NCBI GenBank assembly: GCA_958295665.1
Contig: OY282560.1
Location: 24,201,653 to 24,265,652, forward strand
Source of the DNA: Tipula vernalis
Lineage: Eukaryota > Arthropoda > Insecta > Diptera > Tipulidae
Direction: 5' to 3'
DNA length: 64,000 nt
A program made the translations under genes and the position numbers. Of this stretch, positions 47,359 through 59,715 are shown one piece after another. The notes under the pieces were generated by a model, which saw only the letters and a program-made list of their open reading frames with translations, made no database searches and had not been told where the DNA came from. The number at the start of each line of letters is the position of its first letter. Position 1 is the first letter of the stretch.

Positions 47359-48150
47359 TCAAATTATCACCCTACTTTCACAGCTACATGGATTGTTAAC
47401 CTAGAGAAGTAGTGGTGAAATCAACAAAAAAAAAAAAAAAAAAAAAAAAAAATATTTAAAAATAGCGGGAATAGCTATGTGCTTACAATGGCTGTGCTGT
47501 GAATAATCTATTATTTTTAAGAAAATTTACTATATTTAGTGTATTAATATAGATTAACTACTTTCTATTGTGGTTTTTCTTCATTTTTATTTTTATTTGC
47601 ATTTCTTAGAATAATTTCTTACACATATTTAAAAAAAAAAAAAACTAACGTAAATTAAATTCAAAAGTAAATACAAAATTGTGTGTGTAAGTGAGTGTGT
47701 TGGCACCAGATTTTTTTTTTTCAGAAATACCATCGTAAGAGGAGCCACGGGCACCCTTGGAAATTTTACGGGTGAGTTTTTTATCTTATATAAATATACG
47801 CCTTTTTGACAGCGCATTTTTTTTTTATTATAATTATTATTGATTAATTAGAGATTAGAAAATCACTATTTCCTATCGCAATTTTCTGTCATAAATGCAT
47901 AAATTCTTTTTTCCAAATCTACTTAATGAATAAAAATGTTTTATGTTCATAATTAACATGGAATAATTTCTTTTAATTTAATGATGGTGGTGTGTCGATT
48001 CGTGAGTTTTTGTCATTATTTTTCATTTCGAATTTCAACACGTAAGTTTTTGTAGCGTCTCACAGTAAGTATGGCAGCAACGAACCTCCCATTATCCACT
48101 GAGTACTATCCAATCAGAGCGTGTTGGCCGCACGTAGAATCGCGTAACAA
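47359..48150 (-). repeat. Right arm of the long inverted repeat, outer part
   Basis: Inverted match to 31429-33356 with the 1.2-kb stretch around the octamer array missing. It ends ...CACGTAGAATCGCGTAACAA at 48150, mirroring the left start. The flanks (gatcatc on the left, tcacagc on the right) show no clear duplication. Confidence 0.85.
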
Positions 48151-49344
48151 TCACAGCAGGTTCAACCACCTAAATAATTTTTATAATTGGCCCAAAAGGT
48201 ACAAATCAACATACATACTAATAAATAAAATTGAATTATCCGTCTGTTTTTTTGAATGTTTCTTTTTAACGTTATGTATAAAGTGTATCTTGGTACTCAA
48301 CCATTTTGGCAAACAACCATTTGTAATTTTTTTTTGTAGTTCCTAAATGATCTCGATATCTTAAGGGGACAGCAACCTTTACCTTACCGCGACTCATCAG
48401 CCGCCTTCTACTCTAACTCGGATATTTATATTTAGACAAGGAGGCGACCATGAGCAGAATACCGAGAATAATGTGCAAACAATGGGAAAACAAAAAAAGT
48501 AAAAAAAAGACAAGAAAATCAGAAAAAAATTCAATACAAAAAAAGGATTACTCACCACAACATTACGTTGCTGGTCCGCTATCTGATATCTGCGACATTA
48601 CCTCTGCGCCATTTGACCTTTTAATTTGCTCCACGAGCATATTCGTACCAATTGACGGAGTACGTCTCTTGTATAAATTTCACTATGCGATTGGTTTCTC
48701 TTATGATTTTATTATTGTTAATGGTTTCTATCAACGGGGGGCAAATCGATAGGCCTAAAATTAAAATAAATGAAATTTACAACCGTTATAATACTTTTAT
48801 TGCCCCAAAAGGCGTTTATTTACATTTATTCCAATCAACTTCTCTTGCATATGAGCTTTTGTTCACAGTGCTTGTAATTAGCAACAATGATTTATTTACA
48901 GCAACAAATAAAAAAATATACATAAATTATTACAAACTTAAACACATCACACGAACTTATTAATAATTAAAATATGTACTTAACGCTACCCATTTAATGA
49001 TTTTTAGAAGATTATTCCAACAGAAAAGTGGAGTACCAAAGCTTCTTTCCATATCAGAGTTAAATATGTATTTAACTTTTTTCTTTATATTGAGCAACAA
49101 GCATTGCTTTGTCTATCTATTTTAGAGAATGTTATACTATAGTTGATTTGTGTTAATTTTGAGCAACTCTTTTAAGTATTTAAGATTTATATCCGGTATT
49201 CCGAATATTATGATTTTCTAACATTTTGTGATATTACAGTATAATCACCAAAATTTTATTCGTTCAAAGTATAAATTCTTTAAAATTAAGCTAGCTTGTA
49301 CGACTTCTTAAACTACACCGAACTAAGAAAACTATAAAAAGCCC
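48151..49344. other. Spacer with unassigned frames
   Basis: Contains a lysine-rich 100-codon frame at 48450-48752 and an overlapping frame described separately. Otherwise AT-rich, nothing recognised. Confidence 0.4.
48685..48963 (+). CDS. Short frame with signal-peptide-like start, unidentified
   Basis: From the ATG at 48685 the product begins M-R-L-V-S-L-M-I-L-L-L-L-M-V-S-I-N-G-G-Q, which looks like a cleavable signal peptide, followed by I-D-R-P-K-I-K-I-N-E-I-Y-N-R-Y. The total is 92 residues. It overlaps the lysine-rich frame upstream, so a frame change could join them. It could be the start of an old env-like gene or chance. I do not recognise the rest. Confidence 0.25.
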   Translation: MRLVSLMILLLLMVSINGGQIDRPKIKINEIYNRYNTFIAPKGVYLHLFQSTSLAYELLFTVLVISNNDLFTATNKKIYINYYKLKHITRTY

Positions 49345-50679
49345 TTTTTATCAAGATTTGATAATCAAGAACTGAGCAACATTTTGCACCATTTCATTCC
49401 TTATACAATAGAATTTCATATCTCAATGTAGCTCAGTTTCTTGCTCAAAATGTAACTTTATCGTCCAGTTAACAAACAAATCTTTTCTCAATATTTAATA
49501 TCATAATAAAGATAATAAAAAGATAAAATTGCTTAATGTGGAAATGAGCAACATTTTATCCTCGACCGACAGCGGTTTAATATAAAATACGTTTAAGTAC
49601 TTCTTGCAAAAAAATGCGATTTATAGGTTAAATAAACAAAATTGAGATGAAAGCTTACCGACCACTTTTTAAATTGTTTACCAGGCTTTAAATAACTTCT
49701 AATTAGTTTCTAAAGACTTTTTGACAACATCTGAATTCTTTATAATTTCATAAGCTCGGGCATTGGATAGACTTCTTTATACTAAAGTGTTTTGTGATCT
49801 TGTTTTCGAATTCCAAATCTGATTTCCCCATGCAGTTGTCAATCGCGAGAACGAACAAAAACTGGATGCAATGGAAAATCCTCTCCGTTATTATCTTCTT
49901 TTCTTCTCTAAGATGATGTAGTTTGTGTTGTGAAGCTGAGGTTAAGATACAAACTGAATTTAGTGTTGCTCCCTCAAACAATTTTGTTTTGAGTAATTAC
50001 ATTAAAAATATTTTTAGAGCTATTTTTGAGCTCGGTTTAAATTGAGCAGTATGATAAACTCCCGTATTGCGTTTGATTCAACTATGCTCTTATACTCAAG
50101 TTATTAGTGATTGAAAAAATTTCTTTCATTTCATTAATATTGAGCTAAAAACCAGTAACTTAATACTGGCATTTTAGGATTAAATTTCCAGACTTTAGTA
50201 AATTTGAGAAAATTCCATCTTACCTATGTAAATCTTTGAAGGTATTTTCTGTTGTACTTAACAAAATTCAAGAGATAATATGGAGCAACAAAAGTAGTCT
50301 GATTTTTATTTTATTTTGAGCGTATGTTCTAGCGCAAAAATTGGAAAAAATATCAAAATTTTACTCTAACACAGTTTGGATTTCTTAGAATTTTTTATAT
50401 TCTTTGTAGTACTTAAGAATTCGGTACGAATAATACGATTTAAATGATCTTGCTATTATAGAATTCCTGCTGCTGGAAATTATAAAACTTTTATTTTGTA
50501 TTTAGCGATCTCATAAAAAAATGTTTGAAGTGCTGTGCTTTCATAAGAGTCCAGAAATGACCACTTTATCCTAGAGATTCCAATCAAAACAGGAAATTAA
50601 AATGAGCTGCCCCTTTGAACTGCTTTATTTTCTTTGAAACTATAATTTGGTATTGAATTTGCTCAAAATTTTCCAAATT
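49345..50679 (+). repeat. Duplicated 1.35-kb block, copy 1
   Basis: Direct repeat of 53326-54728. It starts ctttttatcaagatttgata and ends ttgctcaaaattttccaaat. Blocks align over the whole length with many substitutions and some indels. It contains repeated gagcaacattttg-like words. No coding motif. Confidence 0.8.
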
Positions 50680-51039
50680 GGCAAATGTAAGTATTATCAG
50701 CCAAATTTCAGAAAAGAAATATTCAAATAGAAAGATATAGATAGATATTTTGAGTTCATTCGTTAAAAATTTAGAAATATTTTTAAAATTAAGCAAGCCT
50801 AGAAAACTTCATTGGGTCTGTTTGATAATTCGCACGGTGCGGTGTAATGCATTGTCAACCAATGCACATTCATTCTATACACTGTGTTTTATATTAAACC
50901 AGTTCAAATTCACACTATCAGACGGCGTTTTGTATTTTTCCCGGGTATACATTTTTTTACACACGGTGTCAAGGAATGTACACTAGATGACATGTATAAG
51001 AGCAAGCAGTGCAAATTATGAAAAACGTTGAAAAAGGGA
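50680..51039. other. Spacer between the duplicated blocks
   Basis: No gene. A short GC-richer patch with gcacggtgcggtgtaatgca lies near 50830. Confidence 0.35.
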
Positions 51040-51830
51040 TCCGGGGGAATTTTTGGAATATGACAAATGAGGATGGAACTTGGCTATTGCTCAACCGATT
51101 ACTCACTAAGTAGATGATTCATTCATTCATTCTCACTAAGAAAATGATTTTTCCTTAACTGATTTTAGTGAAATTTGACACGTGCCTTGTAAATAGGATT
51201 CTAAAATGATTTTTGGGTAAAGTTCTGGCATATTGCCAAATAGGGAAAAACTTCATTATTTTAACCGATATAAGTGAAATTTTCCATATGTGTGCGAAAT
51301 CGGATTAAAAACCGGTATTTAAATGAAGGTTTGGAATATGGCCAAGTAGCATGGAAATTACTGTTCCTTAGCCGATTTTAGTGAAATTTAGCATATGTGT
51401 TGGAAATGGAATTCTAAAATGATTTTTAGATAAAGTTATGGAATATGGCGAATTACGTTAAAACGTGGCTATTCCGTAACCGATTATGATAAAATTTGGC
51501 ATGTGAGTTAGAGCTGAGATTCTAAAATTATTTTTAAATGAAGTTCTATTCGGCGATTTTCCACGACTATATCTAAAATAAATTTAATATCCCATTTCAA
51601 TCTCAAATGTCAAATTTCACTAAGATCGGTTTAAAGATTGCTAAGTTCCAATCTAATTGGCGATATCTTAGGTTGTAACTTAGCAATTTTTAAACGAATT
51701 TTAGCGAAATTTGACAGTCCTGGAATATCGCCAGTTAGTATAGAATTTGGCTATACTCTTTAACTAATTATGATGAAATTCAACATGCACTATGGAAAAT
51801 TAATTCTAAAATGATTTTTCTAATCCGGAA
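51040..51830. repeat. 107-bp degenerate tandem array
   Basis: The word gattttagtgaaatttgg or close variants recurs near 51161, 51265, 51372 and 51481 (intervals 104-109 bp), with attctaaaatgatttttag and tggaatatggc blocks between. Another copy lies near 51764. A piece at about 51550-51660 carries the same unit in inverted orientation. Confidence 0.78.
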
Positions 51831-52589
51831 CCCTATACTACCTACCCAAGTAACATTGTTAAACTGTTAGTTCTGACATTGCTATAGAAAAGTTCTAAAA
51901 CAGCAAACGAGGAGCTAATCACCAGATTATAGCATGAATGCACACTTCAAGCTTTATTGTAAAGTACAACAGTGGCTCTTTAAAGTATGTTTGCAGCACT
52001 GTTAAATTTAATATTTTAAAGAGCTGATAGCTCTATTCCAAAGCATAAAGCTTTAATAGTTTCTGTATTAGAGTTAACCAAATAATACAGCTACTGATTT
52101 TATAAGAGTAATACAGTAACAATACCAGCTGTAATACAGGTCACTAAACACCGGTAGATTTTATATTAATTGTCTATAAACATTTATAAATTTTAGTTTA
52201 TTAAGAGCTTGTTAATTTATTTAAATTAAAACTGAAACCCTTATAAAGCTTTTAATAAATAACTCGCAGCTTACTGAATCTATTTCGTGCGCTCGATTTT
52301 TTTGTCTGCCCTTTCTCTTGAGTGAGAAATTTGGTGCCGTTTCTAAGCAAACTTATAAAAATAAGCTGGGTTGCAACAAGGCACTATATAATGTTCTTAA
52401 AAGACAGGAATGTAAATTTGCCATCTTCTTTGCTCTTGCCCTGCCTGTCTTCGAGCATTACACTAAAACTACCTTTGAAAAATACTATCGATAAGCTCAT
52501 TAGAGTATGTCCATCGGACTTTACCATCATTTTTACCTATGGCATATCTCATTTGAGCAACCTAAAAGATCATTAAATTTTATTGAAGC
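51831..52589. other. No gene recognised
   Basis: AT-rich. An 84-codon plus-strand frame at 52322-52576 shows no known motif. Confidence 0.35.
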
Positions 52590-52905
52590 CAGAGTAATTT
52601 TCTTAACATTAAATTCATATTATCCGACTTAAGTAAAGAATTTAAAGATTTTGCTTCATTAAACGTTAAAACTTTTTGAAAAATTTTCATAGTAGATTGG
52701 TTATCGTCAGTGGTTTCTGCAACGCTGCCTTCACTAAATTTCCAATTTGCGTTTAGAAAACAATTATTCGATTCGTCCTTGATGCCGTTTTTAATTTTTA
52801 AATCTGTCGTTGGTTTTCTAGAACCTGAAACATCTATATTTTGGTTTGTTTCCTTGCCGGCGACCCATCCTTCGATTGGGCCTCCTTTTCTAAAGGTGTT
52901 TCATC
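52590..52905 (-). pseudogene. Unidentified coding-like relic
   Basis: On the minus strand one frame is open for about 85 codons after a stop near 52855, with protein-like composition: S-R-K-P-T-T-D-L-K-I-K-N-G, then F-N-E-A-K-S-L-N-S-L-L and N-L-M-L-R-K-L-L-W-L. Shorter coding-like scraps continue at lower positions in shifted frames. No family recognised. It lies between the duplicated blocks and may belong to an element bounded by them. Confidence 0.3.
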
Positions 52906-53325
52906 GTGGATTACATCAAACCTACCTGTAAGTGACTTCTGATGTAACTTTTGGAAATGACACGTTTACAGTAATTACGTCGAAGTCAGATTGGGGTGCA
53001 CATGTAACATTAGAAACTTAATAGGGCTGCTGTGTAGAAGAGCAGAAAATATTATTTGCGTACCACTAGAAGTTTACCTAATGCTACGGCTGCTGTCACA
53101 CACTTGTTTTTATATTCCTTTAATAGTAATGTATAAGAAATATTTCAGTATGAGAAACTGCAACAGCTACTAGATTCACAAAAACCTTAACAGAAAATAG
53201 GTATCATAAAAGATATTGTCTATTGCGGCTTCTGTGAGCCAGGAAGTGGTTGAGATTTATCTGCTGAGGCCAGATCAAAAATCGGTTAAGCCAATTTCCG
53301 TACCGGGAGAAAAGTATTAAAGGAT

Positions 53326-54728
53326 CTTTTTACCAAGATTTGATAATCTAAAACTGAGCAACATTTTGCACAATTTCATTCCTTATAGAATTTCATATTT
53401 CAGTGTAGCTCAGTTTGTTGCTCAAAATTTAACATTATCGATCAGTTAGAAACAAATATTTTCTAAATATTTGATATCATAATAAAGATAATAAAACGAT
53501 AAAATTGCTCAATGTGAAAATGAGCGACATTTTATCCTAGACCGACAGCCGGTTAATACAAATAAAAAAATATAAATCGGATTAGCTAAACTGGTTCAAG
53601 TACTTCTTGCAAAAAAAATGCGATAAGCTTTATAAACAAACTGTGATAAAATCTTACCGGCCACTTTTATAGTTTCTAAAGACTTTTTGATAACATCTGA
53701 ATTCATAAGCCCTTTAAAATCTTTTGGAATTCGATAAGAATATCTGAAGTTATAAAGGCATTGAATAGGTATTCTCGATGTTACAGTGTTTTATGATCTA
53801 GAACACAAACTGTACGCAATGGTATTATATTCTTGAACATGAACAACTTAGAAAGAAGGAAAATCCTCTCCGTTATTTCCTTCTTTTCTTGCCTAGGATG
53901 ATTCAGTTTGTCTTGTAAAGCTAAGGTTAAAATACAAACTGGATTTTGTGTTGCTCCCTCCACCAATTTTACTTTGAGTAATTACATAAAAAATATTTTT
54001 AGAGCTAATTTTTAAGCTCAGTTCAAATTGAGCAATATCATAAACTACCATATTGCGTTTGATTCAACTACTTGCTACTTGCATTTAATTAATATTGAGC
54101 TAAAAATCAGAAAGTTAATTCTTGCATTTTAGGATTAAATTTCCAGACTTTAGTAAATTTGACAACTGTTTGACTTAAGATAATATTGAGCAACATAATT
54201 TACTTTCTTTGTTTACTCTATGAAAATTTTGTCTTAAGCCTGATTTTTTTTTATTTTGAGCATATGGTCTAGCGCAAACATTGAAAAAAATATCAGAATT
54301 TTACTTTCATGGGTAAATTTGTTGAAAAAGGTGTACAATTTGCCCTTTTTTCCTGAATTCGATAAAATGTAGAAAATTTTAAAATTGTGGAAATTTTGAA
54401 AATTTCATTAACTTCACTGAAATAAGAAAATTATTCAAGCGATTTCTTACACAATGTCTGGATTCCTTAGAATTTTTTAATTCTTTATAGGATTTAAGAA
54501 TTGGGTACGAATAATAGCTGGAAATTATAAAACTATCATATTGCATTTCTTTGCCATCCCATAAAAAAATGTTTTAAAGTGATATGCTTTCATAAGAGAC
54601 CAGAAATTACATCTTTATTCTAGAGATTTCAATCAAAACAGGAAATTAAAATGAACTGCCCTTGTGAACTGCTTTATTATCTTTGAAACTATAATTAGAT
54701 ATTGAATTTGCTCAAAATTTTCAAATTT
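53326..54728 (+). repeat. Duplicated 1.35-kb block, copy 2
   Basis: Partner of 49345-50679, same orientation, 2.65 kb further on. Similarity begins and ends abruptly. Both copies keep a short minus-strand frame with I-T-E-R-I-F, but differences around it do not suggest coding constraint. Confidence 0.8.
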
Positions 54729-55582
54729 ATTATATTGAACACAAATTGACATTGTCCTGAGGCCAGTTTAGCTAGTGCAAAGTTAACTATTTTGTAGCAG
54801 ATGATTGCAGATAACTTTTTATTAAGATACAAACACATCGATGCAGGCTTAAAGAAAAAATACTATAGGCATCAAAAAACATAATTCATAAAGAGACATC
54901 AAATGAGAAGTACGATAACTAAATGGGGCCATCTGTTAGCATTTACGGGTATCAGTCGCAATCCAATACTTCGATTATTTTATTTTGAAACCCAACCACC
55001 GCTAACTCTGCGTGGTCCTCTACTACAACTCTACCCCGACAATTTAGCACTCTAGCTTCGATTTCGGACAGTTATTTTATTTTACCTTCTATTTGGCCTT
55101 CTTCGGTTTTAGCTATTTCTACTTTAAAGGAAGGCGCTTTGAAATTGGTGACAAAGCGCATTTACATAGAATTTCTTATAAAACTTTATCTTTTTCCAAT
55201 CTGTTTTTGATTTCCCCGGGCTATTCGCTTAATTAAGAAATTTCATAAGTTCATTCCACTAGTATTCGATGGAGTCATCACTATTCTTTTATTCTAAATA
55301 CACTTGGGTGGAAAAAATTCGCACATACACCACATTTTGACTTGGAGATAAAAAAAATTCCACGAATGTAAAACGCATAAAGTGGGCTTTCGAAGGACGC
55401 ATGACGATTAGCAATTAACCTTAAAATAATTCAATAACAATAATACAATAGCATACCCTTCTTCTATCGAATACGTCTTCATTCGGAACAAGAAAATGTA
55501 TACCACATCAGAGCTAGCCGCTCATTTGGTTACACTAATTAATGCGGGGCAGAAAAAACGTGAAGTGACTTAACCTTAAAAT
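54729..55582. other. No gene recognised
   Basis: Mixed-composition spacer up to the Tc1 relic. Its last 250 bp may include the element's 5' end, but no terminal repeat pair is convincing. Confidence 0.35.
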
Positions 55583-56080
55583 TTGAGCCGATTCTCCGTT
55601 CGTCAACTGCGGCAGAGATATCAAGAAACTGGCGGCTTCAAACGGCGACAAGAGTCTGGCCGACCTCGTGGTACAACACAGCGTGATGACCGCCTTTTTG
55701 TGACGACTTCGTTGCTCCAAGAAGTCATGAAGTCGAAGTCAGTCGGTGGGCAGTTAAAAGACGATTTCGAGAAGGTGATCTGACTGCAGACAGACCAGCA
55801 AACGGATAAAAATTGATCCCAGTGCACTGACAGGCTCGCCTTCAGTTCGCTCGAGAGAATTTGGATTGGACAGAAGAACAATGGAGAACATTCCTGTTCT
55901 CTGAACATTTCGAACATTTAGGGGACGAGCTGAAAAACAGTGCGAACCAGAGATATTGCTTCAAAGAGTCTCCAGGAGCTACAACAGGCGATCGCGGAGG
56001 AGTGGGAAGCGATACCTAAAGATTTGGTGAAAACTTTTGTGAAATCAATAAAACATCGAATGGAAGCTATCTTTTAGGCT
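55583..56080 (+). pseudogene. Tc1-type transposase relic
   Basis: The N-terminal helix-turn-helix region is visible (Y-Q-E-T-G-G-F-K-R-R, then S-G-R-P-R-G-T-T-Q-R-D-D-R), then R-P-A-N-G, R-L-Q-F-A-R-E-N and W-T-E-E-Q-W-R-T-F-L-F-S. From about 55930 the sequence jumps to the C-terminal end (A-I-A-E-E-W-E-A-I-P near 55990). The catalytic core, including most of the DDE triad, is therefore deleted. Stops and a shift near 55785 also break the frame. Intact relatives are about 340 residues. Confidence 0.82.
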
Positions 56081-56219
56081 AGGAAATGGAATTTTTTTTA
56101 TTAATAATTCATAAAAAACGTGTACTTCAGATGTTGACTCCAAAAATCACTTTGTTGGCACGGTATAAGTACAAAAAATGTACCACTGGATTACACAGTA
56201 GCATTTTTCAAGCTGAATT

Positions 56220-56770
56220 AAAGCGTTTCAATTACACTTCCTCATGTTGAAAGTACTCCAGAACTGACTCTCATCTCTTAACGAGATGATAGATCAGTTC
56301 AACATCCATATTATATGGGTGCCAGGATATTTCATAAGTACAGGGAATATAAAAGCTGATGAACTGGCGCGACATAGTACAACGGACCACTTTTCAGAAA
56401 GCAGAAAGGGTATTGAAATGCCTAGTAAGTTGACGAACGACAGATGTTCAAATAGCACCTCATGCGTAATAACTCGGCAGGTCAGGCCAAAGTAGGACTA
56501 GTCGAGATCCAAACAGCTGATCTCACTTCAGCAGTGTCACATCAGTATGGTGGTTGGAGTAATTACGTGGCACTGTCGTAGTTGCGAGGACGAAGAAGAG
56601 GAAGGGATCGAACTTCATCTTCTTTGCACCTGCCCTCGTCTAGCACGAAACTGACTAAAGTTTCTAGGGACACCCCTCTTCAGTGACCTGACGGACCTCA
56701 ATAGGACGACCACAGGAGTATTAGGCGCTTCGTTAACAGCTCAAAATGGTTCAAATAAGTTGGAGCGTAA
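56220..56770 (+). mobile_element. 3' end of a LINE with RNase H
   Basis: A 70-codon frame includes H-I-I-W-V-P-G-Y and G-N-I-K-A-D-E-L-A-R, the end of an RNase H domain as in I- and R1-superclade LINEs. A cysteine region follows in another frame (C-R-S-C-E-D-E-E-E-E-G near 56580, H-L-L-C-T-C-P near 56620), the usual C-terminal knuckle. It is 5' truncated and shifted. Confidence 0.7.
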
Positions 56771-58602
56771 ACAACAATTCGTGGTGTGGCTATGGACCAT
56801 TTTTGTGTGTATGCCTGGTCCTAGTGGACCACCATCTAAACCACCTAAACAAAAAAATTATGATGGATTTCCATTATTACAGTAAGTTACTATTTTATGG
56901 AAAAATTAACAAAAGAAATAATAAAATACTGATACTGAAAACTAATAATTTGTAACTAATTGATGTCGAAGGGTCTCCGTTACTTTGTCTGAATCAGACG
57001 CTTTTAATCATTTGCTGCTATATTGAAATCATTTTCTAACAAATAAAATTTCAATGAATTTATTGATAAAATAATTGATTTTTTTCGGAGTTTATTAGAA
57101 GAAGCAGTTGCTCAATTAAAATTATAAAACAATTCTTTAGTTACTAATATAAATACAGAAGCAACTCAATTTCATAATTACGTTAATAATATACCAGTAG
57201 TAAAAGCTCCAAGCAACATTATACGGGAAAAAAAATAAAATAACGAAGCGAATTTCTATAAACAAACGTTGACATTTTGGTTGCGCATCATTATAATAGA
57301 ATAACGATAATATTTGCATATCACAAAACTAAATAAAGTAAATGTACGTACTCGAACTATATACGAATACAGAGAGACACAATAATAATATTATTTTCAA
57401 CTTGCATGTTGCATCAAAATTTAATAAAACATTATAATTTTAATTAAATTCTGTATACTATATACCATGTAAAGTATATTTATGCAGTAGAGCTTTTTAT
57501 AAAACAAAAAATTATTTTTAATTTGTAAGCAAATTTATTTTAGATAGTATACTACAAACGTCGTAGCTACACATAATTCCTGTGGTATTAAAACGACAAT
57601 AAATTTAAATTTTATACACCAAAAACTGAAAAGGTCTGTGTATGTATACGAGAAGAGAAACTTTAATATTTTCCCAAATTTCCCATTTTACATTTCCATA
57701 ATAAAAAGAAAGAAAAACCGTTAAAATTTAATACCGTATTGTGTAGAGAAGCGACACAATTTATTTGTTTTTTTGCATTTATGTCTCCACATTACATATA
57801 GTGGTAGGGCTTCAAAAAGAAATATAAGAACTTTAAATTGTATGAATGTGCATGTTATTTTACGAGTGGGAGCAATCGTACACTAAACAAAAACGACTTT
57901 TAAGCAAAAAAACAAACCAATTTTGGCAATGAAATGTATCCCACCCACATTAGAAGGGTTTGTTTGAAGTTTTGTTGGGTCATTTCTAAAAAAGCACAAT
58001 ATTATTTTTATATCTTCAATATCCGCAGGCATTGATTTTATGGTTTATGGAATGATTTATGATGTAATATGTTATATGAGTTTATGATCTGTGTTACACT
58101 CGTATGCATACCAAACAAAAAATTTGAATATTTTACGAACAAAAAATATTAAAATAAAAAGATATTATGCGTATCATGTTTTATGATATAGTTCCTTCAC
58201 GTAAACATAAAGGTACATGTTCTTCAGATTTACAAAAAAAAAAAAAAATAATAAATTTATTATAAAAAATGTTGTAATATAATCGACTCATTCCAGGAAC
58301 ATGCAATATTGATTGTTTTAATCTTAGATATATTTATTTAAAATACTTTCCCATTCAGAAATTATGTGAAGCAAATTTATGATTAGAGGTTGCCATTATC
58401 CGAGAACTTTATTTATTATTACCAATACCTACTTTCAATGGAGATGGCAAGGACTAGATATGATACGCGAGCTTCATCAAGCATCAGATCGGTCGGTAAC
58501 ATTACTAATCATCTACCTGTTTGTCCAATATTAAATTTTGTAAAATCATCGCACTTTATTTTGGACTCGTGTATATCAGCATACTTCTTTGTACGTTCCG
58601 CA
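56771..58602. other. AT-rich spacer, no gene seen
   Basis: No supported gene, RNA or long repeat. Confidence 0.5.
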
Positions 58603-59190
58603 AATTTTATTTATTTATTTATGGTAACAGTGTAGTGTTTACAATCGGTACAAACCACTACGGTTAACTACAATTATTAGAATGAAAATCGAAAATTTCA
58701 AATACTGAATTGAACACCCGCGATATTCTCAGGATCGGTTCCGAAAGAGCACAATTTTTTGGCACCAGGTCAATGAATCCATCCCATTACGTTGACACAA
58801 TTCGGTGTTCGGGAGCTTAGTTTTTAAAACGTGCAAGTAACTCGGTACAATCAATTTTGAAATTAATAATATCGCGCTAGTCAAGACATTGTAGTTTCAA
58901 AAGATTACATCGATCGTGATATGTTAGGATGACATATTCCACAGCACGCGTGGAGGGCAAACATCGCACCTTGTACAGAACAAATTGCTTCTGAACACTC
59001 TTAATCCTAAACAAGACATACAGTGATGTAAAAGTTATCAGGTCCCTAAAATTCCTGCAATTTCGTTTAATGAAGCCCAACATAATATAGGACTTTAAAA
59101 TAATGGTGTTAACATATCTGGTAAATGTAGCGTCGGATGCAAAAATAACAAGAAAAAATCGGTGAAAAATCGGTGAGCGGATACGATTAA
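58603..59190 (-). mobile_element. 3' fragment of a CR1/jockey-type LINE
   Basis: The minus strand carries M-L-G-F-I-K-R-N-C-R-N-F-R-D-L, then a region normally holding the S-x-L-E-Y block and C-N-L-L-K-L-Q. Downstream scraps read W-D-G-F-I-D-L-V-P-K-N. An (AAAT)n tail lies at about 58603-58620. It is 5' truncated close to the GGTAAT array. Confidence 0.72.
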
Positions 59191-59222
59191 AAGAAAAAGT
59201 CTTACATTTGTTCACGTTTCGC

Positions 59223-59715
59223 AATGGGAATGGTACTGGTAATGGTAATGGTAATGGTAATGGTAATGGAAATGGTAATGGTAATGGTAATGGTAATGGT
59301 AATGGTAATGGTAATGGTAATGGTAATGGTAATGGTAATGGTAATGGTAATGGTAATGGTAATGGTAATGGTAATGGTAATGGTAATGGTAATGGTAATG
59401 GTAATGGTAATGGTAATGGTAATGGTAATGGTAATGGTAATGGTAATGGTAATGGTAATGGTAATGGTAATGGTAATGGTAATGGTAATGGTAATGGTAA
59501 TGGTAATGGTAATGGTAATGGTAATGGTAATGGTAATGGTAATGGTAATGGTAATGGTAATGGTAATGGTAATGGTAATGGTAATGGTAATGGTAATGGT
59601 AATGGTAATGGTAATGGTAATGGTAATGGTAATGGTAATGGTAATGGTAATGGTAATGGTAATGGTAATGGTAATGGTAATAGTAATGGTAATGGTAATG
59701 GTAATGGTAATGATA
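59223..59715. repeat. Hexanucleotide array (GGTAAT)n
   Basis: About 80 copies, nearly perfect, with single-base variants near both ends (ggtact, ggaaat, agtaat, gataat). It yields open frames of repeated N-G and V-M residues, which are by-products of the 6-bp unit. Confidence 0.98.
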
